A DNA stretch of 64,000 nt from Streptomyces sp. RerS4 (GTDB lineage Bacteria > Actinomycetota > Actinomycetes > Streptomycetales > Streptomycetaceae). Under the pieces are notes generated by a model, which worked only from the letters and a program-made list of their open reading frames with translations, was not told where the DNA came from and searched no databases. Positions within the stretch are counted from its first letter, which is position 1; every line of letters starts with the position of its first letter. The stretch lies in assembly GCF_023515955.1 (NCBI RefSeq), contig NZ_CP097322.1, forward strand, positions 1,488,001 through 1,552,000, read 5' to 3'. Positions 30,993 to 39,187 of this stretch are shown here, piece after piece. A program made the position numbers and the translations under genes.

Positions 30993-32153
30993 TCAGTCGC
31001 GGGAGAAGCCGAGGCGCGTGCGCAGGGAGACGCGTTCGTCGGCGGCGACGGCCGCCGCGCCGTCCGTGACCGTCTCGTAGACCGCCAGGATGTCCGCGCC
31101 GACCGTCGACCAGTCGAAGCGGCGTACGTGCGCCGAGCCGCGCGCGCTCAGCTCCGCGCGCCGGGCCGGGTCGCGCAGCAGGGCGATCGCCGACGCCGCG
31201 AGGGAGGCGGCGTCCTCGTTCGCGAACAACTCGCCCGCCGCGCCCTGGTCCAACACCTGGGCGAAGGCGTCGAGGTCGGAGGCCAGCACGGCGGCGCCGG
31301 CCGAGAGGGCCTCCACCAGGATGATCCCGAAGCTCTCGCCGCCGGTGTTCGGGGCGACGTAGACGTCGACGCTGCGCAGCAGCCGCGCCTTGTCCTCGTC
31401 CGAGACCATGCCGAGGAACTCGACGCGCGCGCGCAGCTCCTCGGGCAGGGAGGCCACGGCCTCCTCCTCGTCGCCCCGGCCGGCCACGAGGAGGCGCACG
31501 TCGGGACACGCCTCGACGATCGCCGGGAAGGCCGCCATGAGCACCGGCAGGCCCTTGCGGGGTTCGTCGATGCGGCCGATGAACCCGAGGGTCTGGCCGC
31601 CCCACTCCGGCTTCGGCTCGGCGCGCGCGAAGAAGTCCACGTCGACGCCGTTGGGGATGACGACGGCGTCGCCGCCCAGGTGCTCGACGAGCGTGCGGCG
31701 CGCGTACTCGCTGACCGCGATCCGGGCGCTGATCTTCTCCAGCGCCGGCTGGAGGATCGGGTACGCCGCGATCATGGCCCGGGAGCGGGGGTTCGAGGTG
31801 TGGAACGTCGCCACGATCGGGCCCTGCGCCGCCCAGCAGGACAGCAGCCCCAGCGAGGGCGAGGCGGGCTCGTGGATGTGGATCACGTCGAAGACCCCGT
31901 CGTGCAGCCAGCGGCGCACCCGGGCGGCGGAGAGGAAACCGAAGTTCAGGCGGGCCACGGACCCGTTGTACGGCACCGGCACCGCCCGCCCCGCCGAGAC
32001 CACGTAGGGCGGCAGCGGGGTCTCGTCGTCGGCCGGGGCCAGCACCGACACCTCGTGGCCCAGGCGGATCAGGTGCTCCGCCAGGTCACGGATGTGGAAC
32101 TGGACGCCGCCCGGGACGTCCCACGAGTACGGGCACACGATGCCGATCTTCAC
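30993..32153 (-). CDS. pimA: Phosphatidylinositol mannosyltransferase PimA-like (GT4)
   Basis: Transfers the first mannose from GDP-mannose to phosphatidylinositol on the cytoplasmic face of the membrane. The 386-residue GT-B enzyme starts KIGIVCPYSWDVPGGVQFHI, with the glycine-rich acceptor loop. The donor-binding half has LGFIGRIDEPRKGL, and the ESFGIILVEALSAG motif contains the E-x7-E pair. The GTG at 32151-32153 overlaps the acyltransferase stop by one base. Position after pgsA and the acyltransferase strongly favours PimA over another GT4. Confidence 0.9.
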   Translation of the reverse strand: MKIGIVCPYSWDVPGGVQFHIRDLAEHLIRLGHEVSVLAPADDETPLPPYVVSAGRAVPVPYNGSVARLNFGFLSAARVRRWLHDGVFDVIHIHEPASPSLGLLSCWAAQGPIVATFHTSNPRSRAMIAAYPILQPALEKISARIAVSEYARRTLVEHLGGDAVVIPNGVDVDFFARAEPKPEWGGQTLGFIGRIDEPRKGLPVLMAAFPAIVEACPDVRLLVAGRGDEEEAVASLPEELRARVEFLGMVSDEDKARLLRSVDVYVAPNTGGESFGIILVEALSAGAAVLASDLDAFAQVLDQGAAGELFANEDAASLAASAIALLRDPARRAELSARGSAHVRRFDWSTVGADILAVYETVTDGAAAVAADERVSLRTRLGFSRD

Positions 32154-33055
32154 TACGGGCGCTCCTCCAGGTCATCGAGCCACAGGCGCTGGAGCATGTG
32201 CCAGTCCTGCGGGTGCTCCGCGATCCCCCGGGCGAACGCGTCGGCGACCGCCTGGGTCATGGCCGCGGTCTTCTCGACCCGCGTCCCGTCCTTCGGCACC
32301 TCCACCGCGGGGTGGACGCGGCCGTACAGGTACGGCGCGTCGCCGTAGTACAGGGTGACCGGGAGCAGGATCGCCCCGGTCTGCTGCGCGAGCAGCGCGG
32401 GCCCGGCCGGCATCCGCGCCGTCGACCCGAAGAAGTCCACCTCGACCCCGGAGGACGACAGGTCGCGGTCGGCGACCAGACAGATCAGGCCACCGGAGCG
32501 CAGCCGGCGGGCGAGGGTGCCGAAGGAGGCGCCGCCGTTGTGCGGGAGGACCTCCATCCCCAGGCTCTCGCGGTAGGCGACGAAGCGGTCGTAGAGGGAT
32601 TCGGGCTTGAGGCGTTCGGCGACCGTGGTGAAGGGGACGCCGAGGTGGCTCGTGACCCAGGCGCCGGCCAGGTCCCAGTTGGCCAGGTGCGGCAGGGCCG
32701 CGACGACGCCCCGGCCCGAGGCTATGGCCTCGCGCAGGACGTGGTCGTCCTGGAGGCGGACCTCCCGCCCGAAGCGCTCCGGGTCCATCGTGGGCAGGCG
32801 GAAGGATTCCATCCAGTAGCGCATGTACGAACGCATGCCCGCGTGCGACAGCTCGCGCAGCCGCTCCGGCGTGGCGTCGGGCACCACGCGGGCCAGGTTC
32901 GACTCCAGGCGCAGCACGCTCTTGCCGCGCCGCTTCCAGGCCACGTCGGCGATCTTGCGGCCGAGGGCCGCGGCGGCCGGCTCGGGGAGCTTCTTGACGC
33001 CCGCCCAGCCGAGCCCGTAGAGACCGTCGACCAGCCTGTCTTGCGTCGCGCCCAT
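32153..33055 (-). CDS. Phosphatidylinositol mannoside acyltransferase
   Basis: A 300-residue LPLAT-family enzyme of the type that adds a fatty acyl chain to the first mannose of PIM (Rv2611c-like). The acyltransferase motif is ALPHLANWDLAGA (H-x4-D, about residues 125-137), with GLICLVADRDLSSSGVEVDFFGS as the second conserved block and MPAGPALLAQQTGAILLPV as the third. Homologues are often mislabelled lipid A lauroyl acyltransferase. It is joined to pgsA and pimA by one-base overlaps on both sides, forming a tight PIM operon. Confidence 0.9.
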   Translation of the reverse strand: MGATQDRLVDGLYGLGWAGVKKLPEPAAAALGRKIADVAWKRRGKSVLRLESNLARVVPDATPERLRELSHAGMRSYMRYWMESFRLPTMDPERFGREVRLQDDHVLREAIASGRGVVAALPHLANWDLAGAWVTSHLGVPFTTVAERLKPESLYDRFVAYRESLGMEVLPHNGGASFGTLARRLRSGGLICLVADRDLSSSGVEVDFFGSTARMPAGPALLAQQTGAILLPVTLYYGDAPYLYGRVHPAVEVPKDGTRVEKTAAMTQAVADAFARGIAEHPQDWHMLQRLWLDDLEERP

Positions 33056-33714
33056 CAGCGGGAGCCCCCTTCGGCGGTCGCCGCGTCGGCCTCGGCGGCC
33101 TCGCGGCGTACGGTGACCACCCGCTGGATCAGCGTGACGAGCGAGCCCACCGCGACGATCCACAGCGCGACCGGCAGCAGCACCCCGATCCACGAGGGCA
33201 CCCCGAAGGTCTGGAGCCCCGAGAGACCGGCCGCGACCAGGGAGATCACCAGGCGCTCGGCGCGCTCGATGAGCCCGTTGACGGCGACCGGCAGCCCGAT
33301 CGACTCGCCGCGAGCCTTGGTGTACGAGACCACCTGGCCGCTGGCCAGGCAGAAGATCGCGACCGCGCACAGCACGTTGTCGGCGCCGGAGCCCGCGTAC
33401 CAGAGCGCGAGGCCGCCGAAGATCGCCGCGTCGGCGACCCGGTCGAGCGTCGAGTCGAGGAACGCGCCCCACCGGCTGGACGTTCCGGCCTGGCGGGCCA
33501 TGTTCCCGTCCACCAGGTCGGAGAAGACGAACAGGGTGATGGTGATCGTGCCCCAGAAGAACTCGCCCCGGGGGAAGAAGACCAGCGCTCCCGCCACCAC
33601 TCCGGCGGTGCCGATGAGGGTGACCGCGTCCGGGCTCACCCCCCGACGGAGCAGAAACGCGGCGAACGGCGTGAGAACACGCGTGAAGAACGCACGCGCG
33701 TACTTGTTCAGCAT
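33055..33714 (-). CDS. pgsA: CDP-alcohol phosphatidyltransferase, phosphatidylinositol phosphate synthase type
   Basis: Integral membrane enzyme of 219 residues joining CDP-diacylglycerol to inositol 1-phosphate. The CDP-alcohol signature D-x2-DG-x2-AR-x8-G-x3-D-x3-D is complete: DLVDGNMARQAGTSSRWG followed by AFLDSTLD (about residues 67-92). About six membrane segments are present. The PIM acyltransferase and pimA genes immediately downstream make PI-phosphate synthase, rather than PG-phosphate synthase, the likely activity, as in mycobacteria. The ATG is at 33712-33714. Confidence 0.88.
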   Translation of the reverse strand: MLNKYARAFFTRVLTPFAAFLLRRGVSPDAVTLIGTAGVVAGALVFFPRGEFFWGTITITLFVFSDLVDGNMARQAGTSSRWGAFLDSTLDRVADAAIFGGLALWYAGSGADNVLCAVAIFCLASGQVVSYTKARGESIGLPVAVNGLIERAERLVISLVAAGLSGLQTFGVPSWIGVLLPVALWIVAVGSLVTLIQRVVTVRREAAEADAATAEGGSR

Positions 33715-33989
33715 GGCCTTCCCAGAGGGTCGCTGGGCCGCACGGCCACCACGGCCACCGGCTGGCCCATCGTAGCCGGCGGCCCCGGCTCGTCACGCCG
33801 CACACCCACCGGTTCGCCCCCGGCAATCCTCGCGCGCCCCCTATGTAAGGGCGGCGTAAGGATCGCGCAGGCGGCGCTTCACGCCGCCTTCCGTGACCGG
33901 TACGCCGTATGGACGCGGTGTGACGCCAGTGCAAAGCTCGAAGGACCCCGATCAACCTCCTCACCGCGACACCGGGAGGCACGAGCACC

Positions 33990-36203
33990 ATGGGAGCCAC
34001 ATCACACCAAGCCGGGGCCGCCGGCAGGGCACTGACGGCCGACCGCCCCGCTTCCGTACGGAACGTCGTGCTGGTCGGCCACAGCGGCGCCGGCAAGACC
34101 ACGCTCGTCGAGGCCCTGGCCCTCACCGCGGGAGCCGTGAACCGGGCCGGTCGGGTCGAGGACGGCACCTCCGTCTCCGACTACGACGACATCGAGCACC
34201 GCCGCCGGCGCTCGGTCCAGCTCTCGCTGGTCCCCGTCGAATGGGGCGGCATCAAGATCAACATCCTGGACACCCCCGGATACGCCGACTTCGTCGGCGA
34301 ACTCAGGGCCGGTCTGCGCGCCGCGGACGCGGCCCTCTTCGTCGTCTCGGCCGCCGACGGGATCGACGGCGCCACCCGCATGGTCTGGGACGAATGCGAG
34401 GCCGTCGGCATGCCCCGCGCCATCGTCGTCACCCACATGGAGGCAGCCCGCGCCGATTATTCGCAGATGACCGCCGTCTGCGGCGAGATCTTCGGAGCCG
34501 ACGACCCCGACGCCGTCATCCCCCTCTACCTCCCCCTGCACGGACCCACCGGACCCGACGGCCACGCCCCCGTCACCGGACTGCTCGGCCTGCTCTCCCG
34601 CCGCGTCTACGACTACTCCTCCGGCGAACGCGTCGAACGCGACCCCGACCCCGCCGAGCTGGCCCTCATCGACGACGCCCGCTCCCGCCTCATCGAGGGG
34701 ATCATCGCCGAGAGCGAGGACGAGAGCCTCATGGACCGCTACCTCGGCGGCGAGGACATCGACCTCAAGACCCTCGTCGACGACCTGGAGCGCGCCGTGG
34801 CCCGCGGCACCTTCCACCCCGTCCTGATGGCCGCCCCCGCCGCCGACGGCGCCCGCCAGGGCCTCGGCACCGTCGAACTCCTTGAACTCGTCACCGGCGG
34901 CTTCCCCACCCCCCTCGAACGCGCCCCCGTCGCCGTCACCTCCCCCGACGGTGCCTCCCGCCCGGCCGTCACCTGCGACCCCGCCGGACCGCTCCTCGCC
35001 GAGGTCGTCAAAACCTCCTCCGACCCCTACGTCGGCCGCGTCTCCCTCGTCCGCGTCTTCTCCGGCACCCTGCGCCCCGAGGCCACCGTGCACGTCAGCG
35101 GCCACGGCCTCGCCGACCGCGGCCACGAGGACCGACGACTTCGAGACTCGGACGAACGCATCGGAGCCCTCACGGGCCCCTTCGGCAAACAGCAACGCCC
35201 CCTCGGCCAGGTCGTCGCCGGCGACCTGGCCTGCGTGGCCAAACTCACCCGCGCCGAGACCGGCGACACCCTCTCCGACAAGGACGCGCCGCTCCTCATG
35301 GAGCCCTGGGCCATGCCCGAGCCCCTGCTGCCGCTGGCCATCGAGGCGCACAGCAAGGCCGACGAGGACAAGCTCTCCCAGGGCCTGGCCCGCCTCGTCG
35401 CCGAGGACCCGACCATGCGCCTGGAGCAGAACCCGCACACCCACCAGCTGGTGCTGTGGTGCCTCGGCGAGGCCCACCAGGACCTCGCGCTGGAGCGCCT
35501 GCGGACCCGCTACGGAGTCCAGGTCGACCCCGTCCCCCACAAGGTCAGCCTCCGCGAGACCTTCGGCGCCAAGGCCGAGGGCCGCGGCCGGCACGTCAAA
35601 CAGTCCGGCGGCCACGGCCAGTACGCCATCTGCGAGATCGAGGTCGAGCCCCTGCCCCCCGGCAGCGGCATCGAGTTCGTCGACAAGGTCGTCGGCGGCG
35701 CGGTGCCCCGCCAGTTCATCCCGTCCGTGGAGAAGGGCGTACGCGCCCAGGCCGCGCGCGGCGTCGCCGCCGGCTACCCGCTGGTCGACGTACGGATCAC
35801 CCTGCGCGACGGCAAGGCGCACTCGGTGGACTCCTCCGACGCCGCCTTCCAGACCGCCGGCGCCCTCGCCCTGCGCGAAGCCGCCGCCGACACCCCCATC
35901 CACCTGCTGGAACCCGTCGCCGAACTCGACGTACTGGTTCCCGACGAGTACGTCGGCCCCGTCATGAACGACCTCGCCGGCCGCCGGGGCCGCGTCGTCG
36001 GCACCGAACAGGCGGGCGCCGGCCGCACCCGCGTACGCGCCGAGGTCCCCGAGATCGAGATCGGCCGCTACCCCGTCGACCTGCGCTCGGTCTCCCACGG
36101 CACCGGCCGCTTCAGCCGGACCTACGCCCGCCACGAACCCATGCCCCCACAACTGGCGGACAAGGTGCGCGAACAGGCAGAGAAGGGAAGCAAGTTGACA
36201 TAG
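33990..36203 (+). CDS. Elongation factor G-like protein (EF-G2 type)
   Basis: A 737-residue translational GTPase paralogue of EF-G. It has G1 VGHSGAGKTTL (about residues 29-39), G3 DTPGYADF (about 95-102), EF-G domains II to V (VSLVRVFSGTLRPEATV; PEPLLPLAIEAHSKADEDKLSQGL; HVKQSGGHGQYAICEIEVEPL), and a C-terminal IEIGRYPVDLRSVSHGTGRFSRTY. The G4 position reads VVTHMEAARADY instead of NKxD, so nucleotide preference may be altered. It belongs to the paralogous EF-G2/FusB-like group rather than to fusA in the str operon. It is divergent from the PIM operon. Confidence 0.9.
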   Translation: MGATSHQAGAAGRALTADRPASVRNVVLVGHSGAGKTTLVEALALTAGAVNRAGRVEDGTSVSDYDDIEHRRRRSVQLSLVPVEWGGIKINILDTPGYADFVGELRAGLRAADAALFVVSAADGIDGATRMVWDECEAVGMPRAIVVTHMEAARADYSQMTAVCGEIFGADDPDAVIPLYLPLHGPTGPDGHAPVTGLLGLLSRRVYDYSSGERVERDPDPAELALIDDARSRLIEGIIAESEDESLMDRYLGGEDIDLKTLVDDLERAVARGTFHPVLMAAPAADGARQGLGTVELLELVTGGFPTPLERAPVAVTSPDGASRPAVTCDPAGPLLAEVVKTSSDPYVGRVSLVRVFSGTLRPEATVHVSGHGLADRGHEDRRLRDSDERIGALTGPFGKQQRPLGQVVAGDLACVAKLTRAETGDTLSDKDAPLLMEPWAMPEPLLPLAIEAHSKADEDKLSQGLARLVAEDPTMRLEQNPHTHQLVLWCLGEAHQDLALERLRTRYGVQVDPVPHKVSLRETFGAKAEGRGRHVKQSGGHGQYAICEIEVEPLPPGSGIEFVDKVVGGAVPRQFIPSVEKGVRAQAARGVAAGYPLVDVRITLRDGKAHSVDSSDAAFQTAGALALREAAADTPIHLLEPVAELDVLVPDEYVGPVMNDLAGRRGRVVGTEQAGAGRTRVRAEVPEIEIGRYPVDLRSVSHGTGRFSRTYARHEPMPPQLADKVREQAEKGSKLT

Positions 36204-36212
36204 CGCCACGGG

Positions 36213-36249
36213 TACCGCCCACCCAACCCGCTTGCGGTGGGCGGTATTT
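36213..36249 (+). terminator. Terminator after EF-G2
   Basis: An 11-bp stem (TACCGCCCACC / GGTGGGCGGTA) with a 12-base loop is followed by TTT, 10 bases after the stop codon. Confidence 0.85.
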
Positions 36250-36350
36250 CCCTGTCCCATGACCATGGGGCAGGCTGCGCCGATAGGCTTTTCGGCGCGA
36301 CTCGACGGCACGACAGCACGACAGCACGACACATGCACAGAGGCACGGCG

Positions 36351-38045
36351 ATGGGGGCAGCGGTGGCGGACGACGGTTTCGACTTCAGGCCCGGCGCACA
36401 GATTCCACTCCAGGGGGGTGGCGGCCAGACCGCGGCGACCAACGCGCTCGCGTCCGCCGCCTACCGCGACGGCGGCAAGGACACCAAACTCTCCTCCATC
36501 CTCACGGCCAACACCGAGAACCACCCGGCGTCCGTGAAGGATCCGAAGATCTCCCTCTTCGAACCCAGCCTCGGCGAGGCCTTCTGCCGCGCCGTCGAGG
36601 CCCGCACCCTGAGCCCCGGCCGCAAACCCCTCATCCAGTCCTTCGGCGCCGACCCCCAGACGGTCGTGGAACACTGCCTGGCCGCCTCCCGCATCCGCAA
36701 GGAACGCGACCGCAGGCTGCGCCTGATCATGCTGGTCTGCGGCGTGCTGTTCCTGCCCGGCCTGCTGCTGTGGCTCGGCCTCTTCCAACTCCGCAAGACC
36801 CTCGCCGACGGCGGCGCCCGCAAGAGCACCTGGATCGGCACCGCCCTGCTCGTCGGCGTGGTCGGCATGGCCGCCGTCCTCCTCTACCGCCTGCTCCAGC
36901 GCGAATCCGGCGGCGGGCTCCTGGAGCTGTACCTGCTCGGCGCGCTCGTCGCCCCCGTCCTCGGCTGGTACCTCGCCCGCCGCATCTGCGAGCGCACCGC
37001 CGCCGACATGCGCTCCCGCTGGGACGGGCTCCTCGGCGGAGGCGGCGTGGTGACCGCGAAGATCCCGGAGGCGGTCCCCGGCAACCCCGACGAGAAGGCC
37101 CGCGAGGACCTGCGCCACCAGCTGGCCAAACTCACCGCCGAGGACCGCAGCAACTCCGTCTTCTACGCCGGCCCCAAGGGCATCCTCGGCATGGGCACCC
37201 GCTGGGGCAGCTGGCAGATGGCCGAGGAACTCACCCCCAAGAACGAGGGCGCCGAGATCCACCCGTTCCGCAGCTGGGACGTCATACGCGCGATCGACAC
37301 CCAGCTGCGCAAGCTGGAGCGCGGCCCCCTGCACACCGGCGGCTTCCCGCCCGCCTCGATCCAGCACTGGATCGTCACCCCCGTCGGCGAAGGCGCCACG
37401 GAGGTCGCCCGCCCGACCGGCGAGGACGTGGACACCTTCGTCATCAAGCCCCACGAGATCACCCGGATCTGCAACGAACAGCAGTTCAGCGCCGGCAACC
37501 GGCACTACCTCGGCATCCAGTACCCGCTGTGGGACGGCCAGCTCGTCATCACCATGCTGGTGACCGTCACCGTGCTCTACAAGACGCTGCGCGTCGACGT
37601 CACCGCCCACGCCCTCGGCCCGGTCGCCGGCCTCTTCACCACGAAGTCCAAGGCCCCGGTGATCGAGGTCCCGAAATCCATCCGCTTCTGGGAGACCGTG
37701 GAGCGCCCGCTCCCGCTCGTGGACGCGCAGGAGGTCGTACGTCTCGCCGTACGCGCCCCCCTGACCTGGTACCCGCCACTGCTGGACTACTTCGGCGGCA
37801 AGCTGGTCCTCCCCGAGCCGTTCGGCCTGCGCCACGTGTGGGCGGGCTCGATGTGGCGCCACCGCTTCATGGCGGACGACGCCCTGCGCACGGTGGCCCC
37901 GGTCCTGCGGGCGGTGCACCAGGCGGCCTTCAGGGTGCTGGAGGAGAACGGCGTGGACACGTCGGCCTTCACCAACCGCTCGTCGATCATGAACGGCCTG
38001 ATCCAGGAGCCTGCCCCGCGCAAGGCTGACGTGTACGACGCCTGA
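36351..38045 (+). CDS. Multi-pass membrane protein of unknown function
   Basis: A 564-residue protein not assigned to a family. Residues 1-125 are soluble and polar. Three closely spaced hydrophobic segments follow (LIMLVCGVLFLPGLLLWLGLF; GTALLVGVVGMAAVLLYRLL; LYLLGALVAPVLGWYLARRI, about 127-220). A large cytoplasmic-looking domain comes next, and a further hydrophobic stretch (LVITMLVTVTVLYK) is near 400. The ATG at 36351 has GAGG 8 bases upstream. It is downstream of EF-G2 behind a terminator and upstream of the DUF1992 gene, with a 76-base gap. No catalytic or transport motif is evident. Confidence 0.75.
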   Translation: MGAAVADDGFDFRPGAQIPLQGGGGQTAATNALASAAYRDGGKDTKLSSILTANTENHPASVKDPKISLFEPSLGEAFCRAVEARTLSPGRKPLIQSFGADPQTVVEHCLAASRIRKERDRRLRLIMLVCGVLFLPGLLLWLGLFQLRKTLADGGARKSTWIGTALLVGVVGMAAVLLYRLLQRESGGGLLELYLLGALVAPVLGWYLARRICERTAADMRSRWDGLLGGGGVVTAKIPEAVPGNPDEKAREDLRHQLAKLTAEDRSNSVFYAGPKGILGMGTRWGSWQMAEELTPKNEGAEIHPFRSWDVIRAIDTQLRKLERGPLHTGGFPPASIQHWIVTPVGEGATEVARPTGEDVDTFVIKPHEITRICNEQQFSAGNRHYLGIQYPLWDGQLVITMLVTVTVLYKTLRVDVTAHALGPVAGLFTTKSKAPVIEVPKSIRFWETVERPLPLVDAQEVVRLAVRAPLTWYPPLLDYFGGKLVLPEPFGLRHVWAGSMWRHRFMADDALRTVAPVLRAVHQAAFRVLEENGVDTSAFTNRSSIMNGLIQEPAPRKADVYDA

Positions 38046-38121
38046 CCGGCGGCGCCGGTTACGCTGACAGGGCAGGGCCGAGGACAGTGCGGGTGGGGCA
38101 CGAGCCGAGGAGGCACCGACC

Positions 38122-38535
38122 GTGACGGAACGCAAGCCGCCGGGCGTCAGCTTCGAGTCCTTCGTGGACCGGCAGATCAAGGAAGCCGGCGAACGGGGCG
38201 ACTTCGAGCGGCTGCCCGGCTTCGGCAAGCCCCTGGCCTCGCTCGACGCGCCCTACGACGAGCTGTGGTGGATCAAGGGGAAGATGCACCGCGAAGGCTT
38301 CTCCTCCCTCCCGCCGGCCCTCGCGCTCCGCAAGGAGGCCGAGGACGCGCGGGAGGCCGCCCTGGCCGCCCGCAGCGAGCGCCAGGCGCGGGAGATCCTC
38401 ACGGAGATCAACGAGAAGATCGCGGCGGCCCTGCGGATGCCCCCGCCGGGGCCCCCGCTGAACCTCACCCCGTTCGACGTCGAGGCCGTCCTCACGCAGC
38501 GGCGCGAGGGCCGCACGCCGGACGAAAGGGCCTAG
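38122..38535 (+). CDS. DUF1992 (DnaJ homologue C28-like) protein
   Basis: A 137-residue DUF1992 protein. The family pattern is clear: FESFVDRQIKEAGERGDFERLPGFGKPL (about residues 11-38), and then a charged helical region with LPPALALRKEAED. The domain is found at the C-terminus of some DnaJ-like proteins in eukaryotes; the role in bacteria is unknown. The GTG start has GAGGAGG upstream. It converges with the HIT gene, the two stops being 10 bases apart. Confidence 0.88.
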   Translation: MTERKPPGVSFESFVDRQIKEAGERGDFERLPGFGKPLASLDAPYDELWWIKGKMHREGFSSLPPALALRKEAEDAREAALAARSERQAREILTEINEKIAAALRMPPPGPPLNLTPFDVEAVLTQRREGRTPDERA

Positions 38536-38545
38536 ACGACAGGCC

Positions 38546-39106
38546 CTAGTCGACGGGCCAGGCGTCGGCGAGCATCTGCCGGGTGTCCGCGAGGAGCTGC
38601 GGCAGGACCCGCGTGTGGCCGACGATCGGCATGAAGTTCGTGTCCCCGCCCCAGCGGGGCACGATGTGCTGGTGCAGGTGCGCGGCGATGCCGGCGCCGG
38701 CGGCCACGCCTTGGTTCATGCCGATGTTGAACCCGTGAGCCCCGGACGCCTTGCGCAGCGCGACCATGGCCCGCTTCGTCAGGTCCGCCAGCTCGGCGGT
38801 CTCGGGCCCGTCCAGCTCGGTGTAATCGGCGACGTGCCGGTACGGGACGACCATCAGGTGGCCGCCGTTGTACGGGTAGAGATTCAGCACGGCGTACACG
38901 TGCTTGCCCCGCGCCACGACCAGGCCGTCCTGGTCCGACATCTCCGGAATCCCGCAGAAGGGACAGCCGTCCCCGGCCTCGGGGCCGGTCGGCTTGTTCT
39001 CGCCCTGGATGTAGGCCATCCGGTGGGGTGTCCACAGACGCTGGAACGCGTCCTGCGTGCCCACACCGATCTGCTGCTCCGGCTCAATCGTCATAGGACG
39101 CAGCAT
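38546..39106 (-). CDS. HIT-domain nucleotide hydrolase/transferase
   Basis: A 186-residue histidine-triad protein. The catalytic triad is HLHQHIVPRW (about residues 143-152). A CPFC pair near residues 47-50 suggests a zinc site, as in Ap4A phosphorylase-like actinobacterial HIT proteins. The central segment ARGKHVYAVLNLYPYNGGHLMVVPYRHV is typical of the family. Substrate may be a dinucleoside polyphosphate, but this is inference. The ATG at 39106 has GAGG 6 bases upstream; the ATG at 39094 lacks a site, so the longer start is preferred. Confidence 0.9.
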   Translation of the reverse strand: MLRPMTIEPEQQIGVGTQDAFQRLWTPHRMAYIQGENKPTGPEAGDGCPFCGIPEMSDQDGLVVARGKHVYAVLNLYPYNGGHLMVVPYRHVADYTELDGPETAELADLTKRAMVALRKASGAHGFNIGMNQGVAAGAGIAAHLHQHIVPRWGGDTNFMPIVGHTRVLPQLLADTRQMLADAWPVD

Positions 39107-39131
39107 ATGACCTCGCCCGCGCGAACGAGGA

Positions 39132-39165
39132 AGGCCCCCGGAAAGTGATCACTTTCCGGGGGCCT
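39132..39165 (-). terminator. Perfect palindrome terminating thrS
   Basis: A fully symmetric 34-bp palindrome (centre TGATCA, arms starting AGGCCCCCGGAAAG) lies 23 bases beyond the thrS stop and before the HIT start. Confidence 0.85.
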
Positions 39166-39187
39166 CGCGTCATGGACGCCGGGTGGA

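Noticed and set aside
34002..38228. A 1408-codon open frame on the minus strand opposite EF-G2 and the membrane protein
   Set aside because: It mirrors two well-supported plus-strand genes. High-GC codon use leaves antisense frames open, and the translation is Gly/Val/Asp-rich with no domain.
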